This document shows, piece by piece, positions 1-7,634 of a stretch of DNA of 64,000 nt (position 1 is its first letter; each line of letters begins with the position of its first letter). Below the pieces are notes generated by a model. That model made no database searches. It saw nothing but the letters and a program-made list of their open reading frames with translations, and was not told the origin of the DNA. The stretch spans positions 1 through 64,000 of the forward strand of contig JACYMD010000045.1 of NCBI GenBank assembly GCA_015272215.1. The letters are read 5' to 3'. The stretch is from Rivularia sp. T60_A2020_040. Lineage in GTDB: Bacteria; Cyanobacteriota; Cyanobacteriia; Cyanobacteriales; Nostocaceae. The translations under genes and the position numbers were made by a program.

Positions 1-13
1 ATTTTTTGTGCGC

Positions 14-34
14 CGTGACCGCGTAGCGGTCACG
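14..34. repeat. 21-bp perfect palindrome
   Basis: Nine-base arms (CGTGACCGC and its complement) around a three-base loop. There is no T-run on either side, so it is not an obvious terminator. It resembles the scattered hairpin repeats elsewhere in the window. Confidence 0.5.
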
Positions 35-167
35 AGCTTTAGTCTAAACTCCAGTAATTAAATTAGATAAAATTAGTCAAGCCAAAAATACAAATCGAGT
101 TTCTATTTCCTCCCAGATAGATTAGAGCTAGAAACCCGATTGATTTTAAACTATTTGCAGAAGAGAA

Positions 168-605
168 TTAGCCAATGTTTACTTTCACTACTTTATTTTT
201 CTCTTCTTCTGCTTTGGGTATATTCAGATGTAATATACCATCTTTATATTCTGCGCTGACATTAGTATTTTGCACGCGAGCGAGTAAGGGGATAACCCGT
301 TCAAAGCTTCCATAACGAAACTCGCTGCGAGTTACACCTTCCCGTTGCATTTGAATTTCTTGTTTACGTTCTCCGCTAATAGAAACACTATTTGCAGATA
401 CTTGAATATCAATCTCTTGTGCATTCATCCCCGGAATTTCTAATTTGAGATGAATCGCTTCGGCAGTTTCGTTCATTTCAGCCGCAGGAACAAAAGATGA
501 ACCATTATTGCTTGTATAAGTTGGAGTTATCCGATCAAATATGCGGTTCATTTCTCTTTGTAAGCTATCGATTTCCGAAAATGGTTCCCAACGAATTAAA
601 GCCAT
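168..605 (-). CDS. Hsp20/alpha-crystallin small heat-shock protein
   Basis: This 145-residue protein has the layout of class A small heat-shock proteins, ATP-independent holdases that bind unfolding proteins. A short N-terminal arm with an IRWEPF-type motif leads into an alpha-crystallin domain (about residues 40-135) with LEIPGM, a SGERK strand and the closing GILHLNIPK strand. The start was set at the ATG at 605 because GGAGGGA lies six bases upstream; a TTG 15 bases earlier would swallow that site. It sits alone inside the nifD element. A stress chaperone as element cargo is unusual but the family assignment is safe. Promoter elements were not recognised. Confidence 0.9.
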   Translation of the reverse strand: MALIRWEPFSEIDSLQREMNRIFDRITPTYTSNNGSSFVPAAEMNETAEAIHLKLEIPGMNAQEIDIQVSANSVSISGERKQEIQMQREGVTRSEFRYGSFERVIPLLARVQNTNVSAEYKDGILHLNIPKAEEEKNKVVKVNIG

Positions 606-1010
606 ATTTATTCCCTCCAAAACTTAATTGATGAGTATTGTTTGAATCAGAGAGTATTTAAGTTGAATTTCATTTAATGAGTTATTTAACTCACAATATT
701 GAATATAAAATCTGATATAAAAAACGAGGTTCGGTTTTACGATATATACTAGTAGAGTTTTCCGTACTTGTTCATGGATGAAAAGATAATTATTTGCACA
801 GTATCTTTAAGGATAAAATGAAAATATGACCTGCGGAATTCGTAATTCGTAATTCGTAATTAATTCGGGTATCAACGGTTCGACTCCGCTCACCGCGATG
901 CCCTGAGAGGAGTCGAAGGCAAGCCCCTAAGTTCACCACCTGGAAAATAAAATCAGGCGTAACATCAATATTCAAGCCCCTACCTTCATGTATGGAGTAT
1001 CAATAACTTT
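606..1010. other. Intergenic stretch with short tandem repeat
   Basis: 405 bases without a convincing gene. Positions 836-863 hold tandem copies of the heptamer AATTCGT. Positions 869-915 hold a GTTCGACTCCGCTC sequence with an inverted partner (GGAGTCGAA near 910), a scattered hairpin repeat rather than a tRNA. The part nearest 606 should carry the hsp20 promoter, but no clear -35/-10 pair stands out. Confidence 0.5.
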
Positions 1011-1799
1011 TTAAAGATGATTATCAAACAACTCTAAAACATGATTCCAAGCATCGGGAGCCGCTTGAGGATTATAACTGGGATTTTGTGCTAAAAATGG
1101 ATATTTATCGACAAAAAATCCGGCAAAAAATCCATGTCCTGCATCATATCTAAAAACACGATGATTAATATCATGTTTCTTGAATTCTGCCTCTATCTTC
1201 TGATTATCTTCTTGGGATATTAATGAATCTTTTGTGCCAAAAAAAGTATATATAGTACCTTTAATTTCAGAAGTCCGATTTAAAGTTGGAATTTCTTCAC
1301 CATAACTAGAAGTGGTAATTCCACCTCCATAAAATGAAGCAGTCGCTTTGATATCGGGTAAAGTTGCAGCGATATAAGCCACATGACCACCAAAACAAAA
1401 ACCAATACAACCAATCGAATCAGATTTTACATTAGGTAAAGTTTTTAAATAAGTAATAGTAGCTTGAATATCGCTGAATATTTCTTGATACTTTACTTGT
1501 TGATAACATTCCATACCCCGACGATAAGCTTCTGAGCTATAACCACAATCTTCTGGACTAAATCCATACTCAAAACCAGGAGCAATTCGTTGAAACATTG
1601 CAGGTGCAATTGCAATATATCCTTGTTTAGCTATTAGTTCAGTAATATCTCGAATATTCCTATTAACCCCAAAAATTTCTTGAAAAACGATAACCGCACT
1701 TCTATTCCCTTCACCTGCTGGTTGTGCTAAATAAGCATCGATTAATAAATCATTGTGAGGAATTTTAACCCAGCTAGTATTTATTTGAATGTTTTTCAT
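1011..1799 (-). CDS. Dienelactone hydrolase family protein
   Basis: The 262-residue protein is an alpha/beta hydrolase of the dienelactone hydrolase family. The nucleophile elbow is G-F-C-F-G-G with Cys135, and Asp191 (in GTKDS) and His222 (in DAGHGF) complete the Cys-Asp-His triad. Length is normal for the family (about 230-260). Substrate in cyanobacteria is unknown; family members cleave cyclic lactone esters, and many homologues are uncharacterised. The ATG at 1799 has GAGGTAAACTA just upstream. It is probably cytoplasmic, as no signal peptide is seen. The gene is element cargo between the Hsp20 and DUF2780 genes and has its own gap on each side. Confidence 0.88.
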   Translation of the reverse strand: MKNIQINTSWVKIPHNDLLIDAYLAQPAGEGNRSAVIVFQEIFGVNRNIRDITELIAKQGYIAIAPAMFQRIAPGFEYGFSPEDCGYSSEAYRRGMECYQQVKYQEIFSDIQATITYLKTLPNVKSDSIGCIGFCFGGHVAYIAATLPDIKATASFYGGGITTSSYGEEIPTLNRTSEIKGTIYTFFGTKDSLISQEDNQKIEAEFKKHDINHRVFRYDAGHGFFAGFFVDKYPFLAQNPSYNPQAAPDAWNHVLELFDNHL

Positions 1800-1911
1800 T
1801 AGTTTACCTCTAGTTTTACCGATTGATTAAATTTTTATGATGCAAGATTATCAAGTAGGTTATCTAACCTTAGTAATATTGTTAGACAACCTATTTCTTA
1901 TTGCTAAAACT

Positions 1912-2310
1912 TTACTGTAAAACCTTCGATAAAATACCTGCTATCTCAGTTCCACCTTTCTGCTGGACAAAATTAAGAATAATCGGAAAGAACTTTGTTA
2001 CCATATCCCCATTCATTCCCAACTGTGAAAAGCCACCAGCCAAACTCATCAAATTGCCTAAAGCAGCACCTTGATTACCGCCCATCATTCCAGCAGCCAT
2101 ACCACCTAAAGCACCCATCATACCACCACCAGATTCTTCATTAGGTGCAGCACCTAAAAGTGTATCCAAACCAGGAATAACCGATGCAACCTTCGCGAAT
2201 TCTCCACCTCCAAGTTTATCTTGAGCGAGCTTTAAAATTAATCCAGCCCCTCCTTTTGCTTGCTCTTCCTGTACCCCTAAATTGCTAATGAGTTGTTCAA
2301 CGAGTTCCAT
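1912..2310 (-). CDS. DUF2780 family protein
   Basis: A 132-residue protein matching the DUF2780 pattern: an N-terminal amphipathic segment containing QAKGGAGLIL, a LGGGEFAKV motif with IPGLDTLL, then a Gly/Met-rich low-complexity middle (about residues 62-90), and a C-terminal helix ending in ILSKVLQ. The biochemical role of this family is not known. The Gly/Met-rich middle may be flexible or mediate assembly (inference). A purine-rich GGAGTTAAATT precedes the ATG at 2310. It lies between the dienelactone hydrolase and the recombinase inside the nifD element, in the same orientation as both. Confidence 0.75.
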   Translation of the reverse strand: MELVEQLISNLGVQEEQAKGGAGLILKLAQDKLGGGEFAKVASVIPGLDTLLGAAPNEESGGGMMGALGGMAAGMMGGNQGAALGNLMSLAGGFSQLGMNGDMVTKFFPIILNFVQQKGGTEIAGILSKVLQ

Positions 2311-2602
2311 AATTTAACTCCTATTTAAGGATTCCTTAACGGTTTCCCATTACACGAGTTTATTTACCCATCAATTATCCCTGCCGTCAAGGTGTTTGTT
2401 ATATCATCTCCGGATGATTAGTTATTATTCGCTGTTGATTGGTAATGGCTAATTGTTGACTGTTTCCCAGCCAATTTGATTACAAGTGTTTAACCGCACA
2501 TGATGTTATGTTATCTCTAAATTTGAATATTGCGATCGCGCTAAGAAGTAGGATTTATTGCCACGGAGTGGTAATGCATCATAAATTAAATTAAGAATAT
2601 TT

Positions 2603-3907
2603 CTAGAAATTTATTTTATAAACCCTCTCCATCTTCAATTTCTCCACCTCCAACCTCAATCTTTGATTCTCCGTTATTAAATTAGTATTCTCTTCCTTAA
2701 CCAACTCAATTTGATTTCTCTTATTCAAAGCTTGATTAATTGCTAACTTCCGCATATCCAAGGAAAACCAGCGGTGATAAGTTTGAGTATGCACTTGTAC
2801 ACTATGTCCCAAATTATCTGCTGCTGCTTTGATGGGAATTCCCAAAATATGCGCCCGAATAGCCCAAGCATGACGTAAATCGTAGGGTTTGAAGTCTAAT
2901 CCGATTTTACGAAACCACCAACTAATTCGCTGTATTAATGCCGTTATTTGTGCATGATTATTTTGATCTTTTTGATTAATTGCATCTACTAACATTTTTA
3001 TATATTCGGGATTTCGTAAATCAAAATCTACAATCCATTGTTTGTATAAAGGCAATACAGTTCGCTGCCCAGTTTTACAATCTTGATCAACTTTCCATGT
3101 CATATCTGTATTATCATCACTCAACCACCAATCAATATGAGGATTAATAAAAAGCTCTCGTGGACGTAAACCAAAGACTGCTAAAATTCCATATGTCCAA
3201 CGCCATAATTGCCAGCTATCTTGAACATTTTTATTAACTTGTTTACCTCTAATATTCAGGTAATCTACGAATTTAATAAACCCCGCAGATATCTCTACAT
3301 CTGTCGGTATCTTCCGGGGATTATGTGCAGGCATTTGAGAATATTTCGATAAATCAATCTTGATTTTGAATGTTGTACAAAATGCCGATATTGCTCTTGC
3401 AGCATTATATTTTGCCCATTCTTTGTTGATTTTTTCAATTGAACTGACTAAATTTTCAGCCGTTGCTAAATCTTGTGAATTAGTAAATCTCTTGGTTCGA
3501 GTCAAGTAATAATAAAAAGTATGCTCGCTTTTTGTGGTGCGTTTATGGGTTTTAAAATATTCTTCTTCAAATTTTTTCAATAATTCACCAATGGTTTGAA
3601 AATCTTTTTTAATTGCCTCATTCCCTAAATATTTATCATTCCAGACAAAGGTTTTTCGAGCAATTAACTTTCCTAATTCATCAGCTTCTTCCTCTGCTGT
3701 TTTTAAACCATCTAAATTCCCCGGAATATTCAAACTAATATTATATTGCTTTCTTCCAGTTCCTTTTATATCCTTGTCCCCCGGTTTAATTGGTAATGTT
3801 GCTCGTAATTGTAAACTTCCATTAGATTCCCGAATTGTGACTTTTTTCTTGGCTGATTTTAGTCGTTGATTTACTTTTTCTAATTCTGACAATATATTTT
3901 CTTTCAT
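2603..3907 (-). CDS. xisA: XisA-like tyrosine site-specific recombinase of the nifD element
   Basis: The 434-residue protein should excise the nifD element during heterocyst differentiation. Catalytic residues are Arg248 (in GLRPRE), Tyr342 and Arg345 (in PYDLRH), His368 (in NLGH) and nucleophile Tyr377 (in TQTYHRW). Tyr in place of the usual box II His gives the R-Y-R-Y signature reported for XisA/XisC. The N-terminal 100 residues form a distinct DNA-binding region, and residues 400-430 form a heptad-like coiled coil. It is clearly paralogous to the recombinase inside nifK (shared QLRATLPIKP, LIARK and FVWNDKYLG). It lies at the nifK-proximal end of the element, the position of xisA in Anabaena PCC 7120. 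The call rests on family features plus location. Confidence 0.92.
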   Translation of the reverse strand: MKENILSELEKVNQRLKSAKKKVTIRESNGSLQLRATLPIKPGDKDIKGTGRKQYNISLNIPGNLDGLKTAEEEADELGKLIARKTFVWNDKYLGNEAIKKDFQTIGELLKKFEEEYFKTHKRTTKSEHTFYYYLTRTKRFTNSQDLATAENLVSSIEKINKEWAKYNAARAISAFCTTFKIKIDLSKYSQMPAHNPRKIPTDVEISAGFIKFVDYLNIRGKQVNKNVQDSWQLWRWTYGILAVFGLRPRELFINPHIDWWLSDDNTDMTWKVDQDCKTGQRTVLPLYKQWIVDFDLRNPEYIKMLVDAINQKDQNNHAQITALIQRISWWFRKIGLDFKPYDLRHAWAIRAHILGIPIKAAADNLGHSVQVHTQTYHRWFSLDMRKLAINQALNKRNQIELVKEENTNLITENQRLRLEVEKLKMERVYKINF

Positions 3908-4063
3908 ATTAATCTTTCTATATCTAGTTAGTTTTAAGTTTAATCCTGAAAACGCATTTTTATGAAAATAGTAAACAATATCGAATTAAAAATATGTTAG
4001 CCATGGACAATATTTGATAATTATAATTGCTTATAATAAACAAAATAAAGCTGATTTAAATAA

Positions 4064-4222
4064 ATGCATGAAAAGAATTACTCCGGTCCTTATCACGGTT
4101 ATGATGGCTTCGCTATCTTCGCTCGTGATATGGATTTAGCAATCAACAATCCTTCCTGGAAATTGATTGGCACCCCTTGGAAGAAAGCAAAAGCAAACGC
4201 TACTGTTAAAGCCGCTGCTTAA
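4064..4222 (+). CDS. nifD: Nitrogenase MoFe protein alpha subunit NifD, C-terminal fragment
   Basis: Codons 4076-4219 encode the last 48 residues of NifD, beginning [12 protein letters not shown] and continuing with [17 protein letters not shown]. The frame opens at a chance ATG at 4064 directly after a TAA, so no functional start is implied. The rest of nifD lies left of the window, separated by the nifD element. The element core GAATTACTCCG (4075-4085) overlaps the codons for K-N-Y-S-G. Excision would fuse this fragment to the 5' portion. NifD carries the FeMo-cofactor together with NifK. The fragment ends 112 bp before nifK. Confidence 0.93.
   Translation: MHEKNYSGPYHGYDGFAIFARDMDLAINNPSWKLIGTPWKKAKANATVKAAA
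4075..4085 (+). other. nifD element core recombination site (right copy)
   Basis: GAATTACTCCG overlaps nifD codons for N-Y-S-G. The known Anabaena core is GGATTACTCCG, one base different. The partner copy would be outside the window at the left end of the element. Confidence 0.75.
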
Positions 4223-4334
4223 GGATTAGGAATTGGTCGGGGGAAAGATTCCCCCTATTTCTTAATTTATCTTCCCGCACCACTAACTTTTATTTACTAA
4301 CAACGAACCTAATCGGTAAGTTTGGAGACACATA

Positions 4335-4616
4335 ATGCCACAGAATCCAGAAAAAATTCAAGACCACGTAGAGCTATTTCACCAACCAGAATATCAAGAA
4401 CTTTTCGAGAACAAGAAAAAGTTTGAAGGTGGACACGACCCCGAAGAAGTCAAAAAGGTTGCAGAATGGACTAAATCTTGGGAATATCGTGAAAAGAACT
4501 TCGCTCGTGAAGCTTTAACCGTTAACCCTGCTAAAGGTTGTCAACCCTTGGGAGCAATTTACGCTGCCGCTGGTTTTGAAGGTACTTTACCTTTTGTGCA
4601 AGGTACCTATGGTTGA
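4335..4616 (+). CDS. nifK: Nitrogenase MoFe protein beta subunit NifK, N-terminal part (interrupted)
   Basis: Residues 1-90 are genuine NifK, from [10 protein letters not shown] to GTLPFVQG, including the P-cluster ligand Cys69 in AKGCQPLGA. The last three residues (TYG) and the TGA stop come from the inserted element. Joining 4335-4604 to 6369-7634 restores a 511-residue NifK in frame, the normal length for cyanobacteria. GGAG lies seven bases before the ATG. In undivided vegetative DNA only this 93-residue stub could be made. NifK pairs with NifD in the MoFe protein, holding the P-cluster at the subunit interface. Confidence 0.95.
   Translation: MPQNPEKIQDHVELFHQPEYQELFENKKKFEGGHDPEEVKKVAEWTKSWEYREKNFAREALTVNPAKGCQPLGAIYAAAGFEGTLPFVQGTYG
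4592..4604 (+). other. nifK element core site, left copy
   Basis: TTTTGTGCAAGGT, identical to 6356-6368. The flanking bases differ (C before and A after here; T before and T after on the right), which limits the crossover to these 13 bases. Confidence 0.88.
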
Positions 4617-4693
4617 TTTGCAAGTCTAATATGTCCTAAACTGTTCCCTGTAAACAATCTTATTCTACTAATTGTTTAACTAAAACATTTCAT

Positions 4694-4720
4694 AAATTAG
4701 TAAATATTTAGTCAATGAAA
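4694..4720 (+). repeat. 27-bp direct repeat flanking the nifK-element recombinase, left copy
   Basis: This segment matches 6202-6228 at 24 of 27 positions. The left copy overlaps the recombinase start codon at 4715. A CTGTAAAC octamer also precedes each copy (4648-4655 and 6138-6145). These may be accessory recombinase binding sites or an operator; that is inference. Confidence 0.55.
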
Positions 4721-6106
4721 CAAGACATACAGGGTCACGTTTTTAATGATTTCGATCCACCTGCTACAACAGATGGTAGCTATAGGGGGGTAAAACATCA
4801 TAGTGATGAAACTAATAAACACTATCAAATGAAACTAGAAGCCAAACTAGTACAAGTCAACCAACGATTAAAGGATGGCAAGACTAAAGTTAGTTTAGAG
4901 ATAACTGGCAACGCTATTCAGCTACGAGCAACCTTACCGATTAAGCCAGACGATACTAGTGCTAATGGTAAAAACACTAAGCAATATAAAATTAGCTTAG
5001 GAATACCTGCTAATTTTGATGGTTTAAAGACTGCTGAGGAAGAAGCTTATGAGCTAGGTAGACTCATAGCTAGAAAAATGTTTGTTTGGAATGATAAGTA
5101 CTTAGGTAGTCAAGCAACAAAAAATCAAAATATTACTTTTAGGGAATTTTATCATCAATTAGAAAGTAGATATTTTGAAAAAAGAAAAAGGAATATGAAA
5201 AGTGAGCATTCGTTTCATAGTCTTAGGTATTCATTTCATAAAAGTTTAATCAATGATGAAATCATAAATTCAGAAAATTTAAGAAAAAGTATACTTTCAG
5301 TTGATGAACCATATACACGCAATAAAACAATACGCGCTTGTGATTATATCTGCAAAGAGTTAGGGCTAGAGTTTAAATTTAACGATCTAAAATTAAAGCA
5401 AGTTCCCAAAACAAGAAATATTCCTAGCGACCGAATCATAGTAGAATCTTTATCACTGCTTAATGACAGGATTGCAAAAATATCAAGATACGGAGCTAGT
5501 ACAATCCCAAAAAATAAAGCTATGCAATTCATATACAAATTACTGGCAATATATGGCTTACGTCCAAGAGAAGTCATAAATAAACCGGATTTGGATTGGT
5601 TAATGTCACTTGAAAATAAACACAACACTTTTAAAGTTCATGAATCAAATAAAACTGGATACAGGGAAGTGTTCCCATTTGTACCTGATTGGGTAGAATT
5701 GTTCGATTTAAAAAATGATCTAGATGGATGTCAAGCTTTAAAATTTTTTTGTAGCTGGAAAAATGAAAGGCAACTTACTGATAAGGTAAGTATTGTTTCT
5801 AAGTATTTTTTAGCATCTAAATTGAGTTTTGTTCCTTATGATTTAAGACACGCTTGCGCGATTAGAGCGCATTTACAAGGAATACCATTAAAAGTTAGTG
5901 CCGATAACTTAGGTCACACAGTTGATGAGCATACTAAAACTTATCAACGTCATTTTGGCTTAGAAAATAGACGACTAGCTTTTGAACAAAAATTTCAAGA
6001 AATAAATCAAGTAGAAACGTTGAAACATGAAAATACAAGGTTACGCAAAGAAATAGCTGAGTTAAAACTTGAGGTAGCAAGAATTAAGCTTGAAACTCAG
6101 ATTTAA
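4715..6106 (+). CDS. XisA-family tyrosine recombinase of the nifK element
   Basis: The 463-residue protein is the only gene of the nifK element and is the likely enzyme for its excision. Catalytic residues are Arg283 (GLRPRE), Tyr375 and Arg378 (PYDLRH), His401 (NLGH) and Tyr410 (TKTYQRHF). The C-terminal 30 residues form a coiled coil. It parallels the nifD recombinase throughout, but carries about 38 extra N-terminal residues; an in-frame ATG at 4829 (MKLEAKL) is where homology with the paralogue begins, so the true start is uncertain. It starts 98 bp after the stop of the nifK stub, same strand, so transcription from the nif promoter could reach it once nifD has been repaired. Confidence 0.9.
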   Translation: MKQDIQGHVFNDFDPPATTDGSYRGVKHHSDETNKHYQMKLEAKLVQVNQRLKDGKTKVSLEITGNAIQLRATLPIKPDDTSANGKNTKQYKISLGIPANFDGLKTAEEEAYELGRLIARKMFVWNDKYLGSQATKNQNITFREFYHQLESRYFEKRKRNMKSEHSFHSLRYSFHKSLINDEIINSENLRKSILSVDEPYTRNKTIRACDYICKELGLEFKFNDLKLKQVPKTRNIPSDRIIVESLSLLNDRIAKISRYGASTIPKNKAMQFIYKLLAIYGLRPREVINKPDLDWLMSLENKHNTFKVHESNKTGYREVFPFVPDWVELFDLKNDLDGCQALKFFCSWKNERQLTDKVSIVSKYFLASKLSFVPYDLRHACAIRAHLQGIPLKVSADNLGHTVDEHTKTYQRHFGLENRRLAFEQKFQEINQVETLKHENTRLRKEIAELKLEVARIKLETQI

Positions 6107-6201
6107 ATACTAAATTAACAGTAAATTAACCAATGTACTGTAAACTTCTACTTTTTTCTGTAAAAAATTTATCTTTTTAACTTAAGTTATTTTTTGATGA
6201 G

Positions 6202-6228
6202 AAATTAGTAAATAAGTAGTCAATAAAA
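6202..6228 (+). repeat. 27-bp direct repeat flanking the nifK-element recombinase, right copy
   Basis: Partner of 4694-4720 (24 of 27 identical), located 95 bp after the recombinase stop. The sequence from 6107 to 6355 is AT-rich and holds no gene. Confidence 0.55.
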
Positions 6229-6355
6229 GTAATTAAAATTATGGTTTCATCTGATATTTATGTTTCTTAAGGTAGCAATCCTAGTCAAAAGTTAGTCAAT
6301 AATTAGCCTATGGTAATTGAAAGCTTTGATATGCAAATATTTTAATTATCTTGTT

Positions 6356-6368
6356 TTTTGTGCAAGGT
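6356..6368 (+). other. nifK element core site, right copy
   Basis: TTTTGTGCAAGGT, in frame with the downstream NifK codons (FVQG then SQGCVAYF). Confidence 0.88.
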
Positions 6369-7634
6369 TCACAAGGTTGTGTAGCATACTTCCGCACTCA
6401 CTTAACTCGTCACTTCAAAGAGCCTTTTTCTGCTGTTTCTTCTTCTATGACTGAAGATGCTGCGGTATTCGGTGGTTTGAAAAATATGATTGATGGCTTG
6501 ACCAATGCTTACAAGCTGTACAATCCTAAAATGATTGCCGTTTCTACTACCTGTATGGCTGAGGTCATCGGTGATGATTTGGGTTCATTTATCGGTAATG
6601 CTAAAAATGAAGGTGGCATTCCTGAAGATTTACCCGTTCCTTTTGCTCATACCCCCAGTTTCGTAGGTTCTCATATTACTGGCTACGATAATATGTTGAA
6701 AGGTATTCTTTTAAACCTTACCCAAGGTAAAAAGAAAGATAAAACCAATGGCAAAATCAACATAATTCCTGGCTTTGATACCTACGTTGGTAACTTGCGC
6801 GAAGTTAAGCGTATGGCTTCTTTGATGGGTATCGACTACACCTTGTTGGCTGACAACTCTGATTATGTTGACTCACCCAACGACGGCGAATTCCATATGT
6901 ACACTAAGGGTACTAAATTGGAAGATGCTGCTGATTCAATTAATGCTGAAGGTACATTGTGCTTGCAAAGACACTCTACCACTAAGACTCGCGAATACAT
7001 CGAGAAAGAGTGGAAGCAAAAGACAGAAGTTGTTAGCCCTTGGGGTATTACTGGTACCGATGAGTTATTAATGAAACTCAGCGAAATGAGCGGTAAGCCC
7101 ATTCCTGAAGAATTAGAAGAAGAGCGCGGTCGTGCTGTTGATGCGATGACTGACTCTCACGCTTGGTTGCATGGTAAGCGCTTCGCTATCTACGGCGACC
7201 CTGACTTAGTATACGGTGTAACCAGGTTCTTGATGGAATTAGGTGCTGAACCCGTACACGTTTTAGTTCATAACTCCACTGAAAAGCTTGGAGACGAAAT
7301 CACACAATTGTGTTCCAACAACGAATACGGTAAAGGTGCAACCTTCTGGCCCGGTAAAGACTTATGGCATATGCGTTCTTTACTGTTCACCGAACCCGTT
7401 GACTTTATCATTGGTAATTCCTACGGTAAGTATTTAGAGCGCGATACTAAGACTCCTTTGATTCGTATCGGCTATCCTATCATGGACCGCCACAATCTAC
7501 ACCGCTACGCTACCATCGGTTATCAAGGTACAATCAACCTACTTACTTGGGTTGTAAATGCAATCTTTGAGGATATCGATCGCAACACCAATATTCCTTC
7601 TAAGACTGATATTTCCTTCGATTTAATTCGTTAG
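6357..7634 (+). CDS. nifK: Nitrogenase MoFe protein beta subunit NifK, C-terminal part (interrupted)
   Basis: From the repeat onward this is NifK residues 87-511, including the P-cluster ligands Cys94 (GSQGCVAYF) and Cys152 (STTCMAEV) and the conserved FVGSHITGYDN segment. The open frame reaches back to 6351 but the first two codons are element sequence. There is no ribosome-binding site, so this part is unlikely to be translated until the element is removed. The stop at 7634 is the natural end (ISFDLIR). nifE follows after 269 bp. Confidence 0.95.
   Translation, partial: FVQGSQGCVAYFRTHLTRHFKEPFSAVSSSMTEDAAVFGGLKNMIDGLTNAYKLYNPKMIAVSTTCMAEVIGDDLGSFIGNAKNEGGIPEDLPVPFAHTPSFVGSHITGYDNMLKGILLNLTQGKKKDKTNGKINIIPGFDTYVGNLREVKRMASLMGIDYTLLADNSDYVDSPNDGEFHMYTKGTKLEDAADSINAEGTLCLQRHSTTKTREYIEKEWKQKTEVVSPWGITGTDELLMKLSEMSGKPIPEELEEERGRAVDAMTDSHAWLHGKRFAIYGDPDLVYGVTRFLMELGAEPVHVLVHNSTEKLGDEITQLCSNNEYGKGATFWPGKDLWHMRSLLFTEPVDFIIGNSYGKYLERDTKTPLIRIGYPIMDRHNLHRYATIGYQGTINLLTWVVNAIFEDIDRNTNIPSKTDISFDLIR

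Larger units (their letters stand above)
1..4085. mobile_element. nifD excision element, right-hand part (left end outside window)
   Basis: Everything left of the nifD 3' fragment is read as the nifK-proximal end of a nifD element. An XisA-like recombinase lies on the minus strand 170 bp from the nifD fragment, and GAATTACTCCG at 4075-4085 differs by one base from the GGATTACTCCG core known from the Anabaena PCC 7120 nifD element. The left core and the 5' part of nifD must lie beyond position 1. Visible cargo is an Hsp20, a dienelactone hydrolase and a DUF2780 protein, all on the minus strand. The total element length cannot be seen. That these cargo genes belong to the element is an inference from position. 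Confidence 0.8.
4592..6368 (+). mobile_element. nifK excision element, 1,764 bp, flanked by 13-bp direct repeats
   Basis: Identical TTTTGTGCAAGGT copies lie at 4592-4604 and 6356-6368 and both encode F-V-Q-G of NifK in the same frame. Removal of one repeat plus the interior deletes 1,764 bp, a multiple of three, and rejoins GTLPFVQG to SQGCVAYF. The only gene inside is an XisA-family recombinase in the same direction as nifK. This is the arrangement of developmentally excised elements in heterocystous cyanobacteria, here unusually small. Precise excision in heterocysts is inferred, not observed. Confidence 0.92.

Noticed and set aside
866-920. GTTCGACTCC sequence resembling a tRNA T-arm
   Set aside because: No acceptor stem, D-arm or anticodon arm can be folded around it; it pairs with GGAGTCGAA nearby as an interspersed hairpin repeat.
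790-975. Minus-strand open frame of 61 codons in the nifD element
   Set aside because: It runs through tandem AATTCGT repeats and a scattered hairpin repeat, has no ribosome-binding site, and its product has no protein-like pattern.
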